Positions 33,600 to 35,878 of a stretch of 35,878 nucleotides of DNA are shown here, one piece after another (the first letter of the stretch is position 1; each line of letters begins with the position of its first letter). Source of the DNA: an uncultured Pelagibacteraceae bacterium (GTDB taxonomy: Bacteria; Pseudomonadota; Alphaproteobacteria; Pelagibacterales; Pelagibacteraceae). Made by a program: the position numbers and the translations under genes. The notes under the pieces were generated by a model. That model made no database searches. It had not been told where the DNA came from and saw nothing but the letters and a program-made list of their open reading frames with translations. Location: contig CACLEJ010000009.1 in assembly GCA_902605865.1 (NCBI GenBank), positions 1 through 35,878 of the forward strand, in the 5' to 3' direction.

Positions 33600-34861
33600 T
33601 TATTTATAATTCTAAAACCAATATCTTTTCTATAAAAACCATTTGACCATCCTAAATTTTCAATTTCATTAATTACAGACTCTCTTGACTTCTTTAAATC
33701 CCCAGAAATATTTACAAAGTTTAGTACACGCCCTCCTGTTGCATAAACTTTGTTATCAATCGATTCAGTTCCAGCATGATAAACAAAAGTACTATTGTTC
33801 TTTGTAATTTTTTCTAAGTTAGGAATTTCTACATTTTTTTTGTATGTATCAGGATATCCATCAGAGCAAAGCACGATGCAAATACTTTTTTTATTTTTCC
33901 AGTTTATTGTTTGATTTTCTAAATTTTCTTCACAGCAAGAGAGTATTAATTCTAATAGATCTGAGTTTAATAATGGTAAAATTGTTTGACATTCTGGATC
34001 TCCCATTCTCACATTGTATTCAATTAGATACGGATTATTGTCTTTTATCATGAGACCAACATATAAAAATCCCTTGTAATTTTCGCCCATATCCTCAATT
34101 GCTTTTAAGGTCGGCTTTATAACATTCTCAATAATTTTAATGTCTAACTCATTATTTATAAGTCCCGAAGGAGAATATGCCCCCATACCACCAGTATTTT
34201 TACCTTTGTCACCTTCACCAACTCTTTTATGGTCTTGAGCAGTATTAAATTTTTTAAATGTTTTCCCGTCAGATATTACAAAGTAGCTCATCTCTTCGCC
34301 TTTAAGAAATTCCTCAATAAGAACTTGATGGGCTTTTCCAAATTTTCCATTAAAAATTTCATCTACTGCATTTTTTGCACTATCTGTATCTTCGCAAATA
34401 TAAACACCTTTTCCTGCTGCTAAACCATCAGCTTTAACAACAATTGGTTTATTAGCTTTTTCTAAATAGTTGTGTGCATCTTCTCTGGAATCAAAAACGC
34501 CAAATTGAGCAGTTGGAATTTTATATTTTTCACATATTTTTTTTGTAAATATTTTAGATCCTTCAAGTTGTGAGGAAATTTTATTAGGTCCAAATACCAT
34601 TATTCCTTTATTTGTAAGAAAGTCGACGACTCCATCAACAAGAGGTTTCTCTGGTCCTACTATTACCAAATCTACTTTATATTCATCAACAAAATTCCCT
34701 AATTTTTCAAAATCATAAATATCAATCTTTATATTCTCAGCAATAAGTTTAGTTCCAGCATTACCTGGTAAGCAATATAATTTATTAACTTTAGGAGATT
34801 TTGATATTTGATCTGCTATAGCATGTTCTCTTCCACCATTTCCAATAATTGCAATTTTCAT
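33596..34861 (-). CDS. purD: Phosphoribosylamine-glycine ligase (GAR synthetase)
   Basis: This 421-residue ATP-grasp enzyme makes glycinamide ribonucleotide, the second step of purine biosynthesis. The N terminus IAIIGNGGREHAIA is the standard PurD opening. ATP-grasp features include IVVKADGLAAGKGVYI and VLIEEFLKGEEMSYFVISDG. QDHKRVGEGDKGKNTGGMGAYSP is a PurD signature, and VRMGDPECQTILPLL is another. Length fits the single-enzyme bacterial form, not the PurD-PurN-PurM fusion. It shares 4 bases with rsmD. It diverges from the DUF2093 gene with 26 bases between start codons. Confidence 0.96.
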   Translation of the reverse strand: MKIAIIGNGGREHAIADQISKSPKVNKLYCLPGNAGTKLIAENIKIDIYDFEKLGNFVDEYKVDLVIVGPEKPLVDGVVDFLTNKGIMVFGPNKISSQLEGSKIFTKKICEKYKIPTAQFGVFDSREDAHNYLEKANKPIVVKADGLAAGKGVYICEDTDSAKNAVDEIFNGKFGKAHQVLIEEFLKGEEMSYFVISDGKTFKKFNTAQDHKRVGEGDKGKNTGGMGAYSPSGLINNELDIKIIENVIKPTLKAIEDMGENYKGFLYVGLMIKDNNPYLIEYNVRMGDPECQTILPLLNSDLLELILSCCEENLENQTINWKNKKSICIVLCSDGYPDTYKKNVEIPNLEKITKNNSTFVYHAGTESIDNKVYATGGRVLNFVNISGDLKKSRESVINEIENLGWSNGFYRKDIGFRIINK

Positions 34862-34887
34862 ATATTCAAATATATATCCTATAAACT

Positions 34888-35070
34888 ATGAACAAGTTAG
34901 CAAGATTAAAATATCTTCCAAATAATTTTGAAATAATTGAAGAGGGTGATCACGTCGTATGTGCGATTTCAGGAAAGAAAATTCCTTTAGAAAAATTGAA
35001 TTATTGGAATGTTGACGAACAAGAGGCTTATTATTCTTATGTTGAGGCTTCAATTAAAAAAGAAAAGTAA
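34888..35070 (+). CDS. DUF2093 family protein
   Basis: This 60-residue protein is typical of the alphaproteobacterial DUF2093 family: ARLKYLPNNFEIIEEGDHVVCAISGKKIPLEKLNYWNVDEQEAYYSYVEASI. The family pattern is a short strand pair, C-A-[IV]-[ST]-G, I-P-L-x-x-L-x-Y-W and Q-E-A-Y. No function is assigned. It lies between purD and a lipid A acyltransferase (stop at 35082, convergent). The start at 34888 is the first ATG. Confidence 0.85.
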   Translation: MNKLARLKYLPNNFEIIEEGDHVVCAISGKKIPLEKLNYWNVDEQEAYYSYVEASIKKEK

Positions 35071-35081
35071 ATAAATTATAG

Positions 35082-35878
35082 TTATTTTCTCCACCTATCG
35101 TGTGTCCAAATCCATTGATCTGGATTTTTCAGTATCATTTTTTCTAAAATTTTATTTAAATGTATAGAAATTTCTTCATTAGATTTTTCTGAATTTATTA
35201 TAATTGGTTGTGAAACATACATTTTAAAATAATGTTTTTTAGTTCTCTCAATATAAATTGGAACCAAATCACACTTATATTTCTTTATAATTTGTGCAGG
35301 TATTGTTGTAGTAGATGCCAAATCTCCAAAAAAATTTATTTTAATTCCCTCGGTAACCCTCTGATCAATCATTAATGCGATTGAATTACCTTTTTTAAGA
35401 TTTTCTAATATTTGTCTAGTTCCTGACCTTCCTTTTTTTATTTGATTTTTACAAATATAATTTTTTCTAATATCCTCCATATCTTTATTTAAAAATATAT
35501 TATTTAAAGGTCTGTATATTGCAGCTAAATTAATTCCTGATTTTTCTATTTGCATGGCCATTAATTCAAAATTGTTAAAATGTCCTGAAATAAATACTGC
35601 AGGCTTATTTTTATTTTTTATTTTTTCCAAATTTTCAATCCCATCAATGTCAATATAATTTGACAAGTTATTATTTCTAAAATCTTTTAAAAATGGATAT
35701 TCTGCCAAAATTCTTCCATAATTACCTAGCACATTTTTTGCAAATTTGTTTTCTGAAATATCAATTGAAATTTTAGATTTTTTTAGATTTCCAATTATAG
35801 ATGTTTTTTTTCTAAAAATATTGCCGACAGTTTTGCCAATATAAAATCCTAAATTAGATGAAAATTTATATCCAAGTA
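35082..35878 (-). CDS. Lipid A acyltransferase (LpxL/HtrB family), 5' end outside window
   Basis: This membrane-associated acyltransferase adds a secondary acyl chain to lipid A. On the minus strand the frame is open to the window edge and reads LGYKFSSNLGFYIGKTVGNI, so the start lies beyond 35878. A GTG at 35732 is therefore internal. The part seen has the family pattern MLGNYGRILAEYPF, the catalytic H-x4-[DE] motif in SGHFNNFE, and RSGTRQILENLKKGNSIALMIDQRVTEGIKINFFG, which is the usual middle block with G-R-x-G and D-Q. About 265 of the usual ~300 residues are present. Confidence 0.88.
   Translation of the reverse strand, partial: LGYKFSSNLGFYIGKTVGNIFRKKTSIIGNLKKSKISIDISENKFAKNVLGNYGRILAEYPFLKDFRNNNLSNYIDIDGIENLEKIKNKNKPAVFISGHFNNFELMAMQIEKSGINLAAIYRPLNNIFLNKDMEDIRKNYICKNQIKKGRSGTRQILENLKKGNSIALMIDQRVTEGIKINFFGDLASTTTIPAQIIKKYKCDLVPIYIERTKKHYFKMYVSQPIIINSEKSNEEISIHLNKILEKMILKNPDQWIWTHDRWRK

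Noticed and set aside
35730..35732. GTG at 35732 as the start of the lipid A acyltransferase
   Set aside because: The frame is open to the window edge with family-like sequence upstream, so the gene is simply cut by the window.

Overview
The window looks like a chromosome segment of a streamlined marine alphaproteobacterium of the SAR11 clade (Candidatus Pelagibacter or a close relative). This rests on the strong AT bias, lysine/asparagine/isoleucine-rich proteins, very short or overlapping gene junctions, and an alphaproteobacterial gene set (DUF2093, DUF3035, an HAD-IIA family protein beside ribF, DjlA-type J proteins, an ScfR/RamB-type regulator beside isocitrate lyase). No rRNA, tRNA, insertion sequence, prophage or CRISPR array was seen. 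Species assignment is inference; no database search was possible.

Layout. 1-1573: end of an EamA-type permease, an HhH-GPD DNA glycosylase, and two tandem DUF1330 genes on the opposite strand. 1617-6831: a purine-type phosphoribosyltransferase facing a four-gene BMP-family ABC importer operon (ATPase, two permeases, binding protein), plausibly one purine/nucleoside salvage unit. 6971-10462: a small lipoprotein, an Hsp20 chaperone with a heat-shock promoter and a possible RNA thermometer, oligopeptidase B, and a membrane J-domain protein. 10455-14715: a GT9 glycosyltransferase, an atypical DapA-superfamily aldolase, a cyclopropane fatty acid synthase-like methyltransferase, and an extremely lysine-rich coiled-coil protein. 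14724-17739: an ScfR/RamB-like regulator divergent from a 53-residue small ORF and isocitrate lyase, with duplicated operator-like repeats between them. 17751-21948: a small membrane protein, DjlA-like protein, an exported protein, a YczE-like membrane protein, and TypA/BipA. 21949-24463: a looser region with a voltage-gated-like ion channel, a class C beta-lactamase-fold serine hydrolase, a 76-bp diverged direct repeat and near-identical terminators. 24464-26437: groEL and groES. 26558-33039: a tightly packed operon (HAD-IIA phosphatase, ribF, ileS, lspA, DUF3035 lipoprotein, pgi). 33036-35878: rsmD and purD, a DUF2093 protein, and the 3' part of a lipid A acyltransferase gene.

Most of the window is housekeeping. 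The less ordinary signals are the Hsp20 leader, the duplicated operators and small ORF at isocitrate lyase, and the repeat/terminator arrangement at 21.9-24.4 kb, which may encode minus-strand small RNAs or reflect a decayed gene copy. All three are hypotheses from sequence pattern alone.
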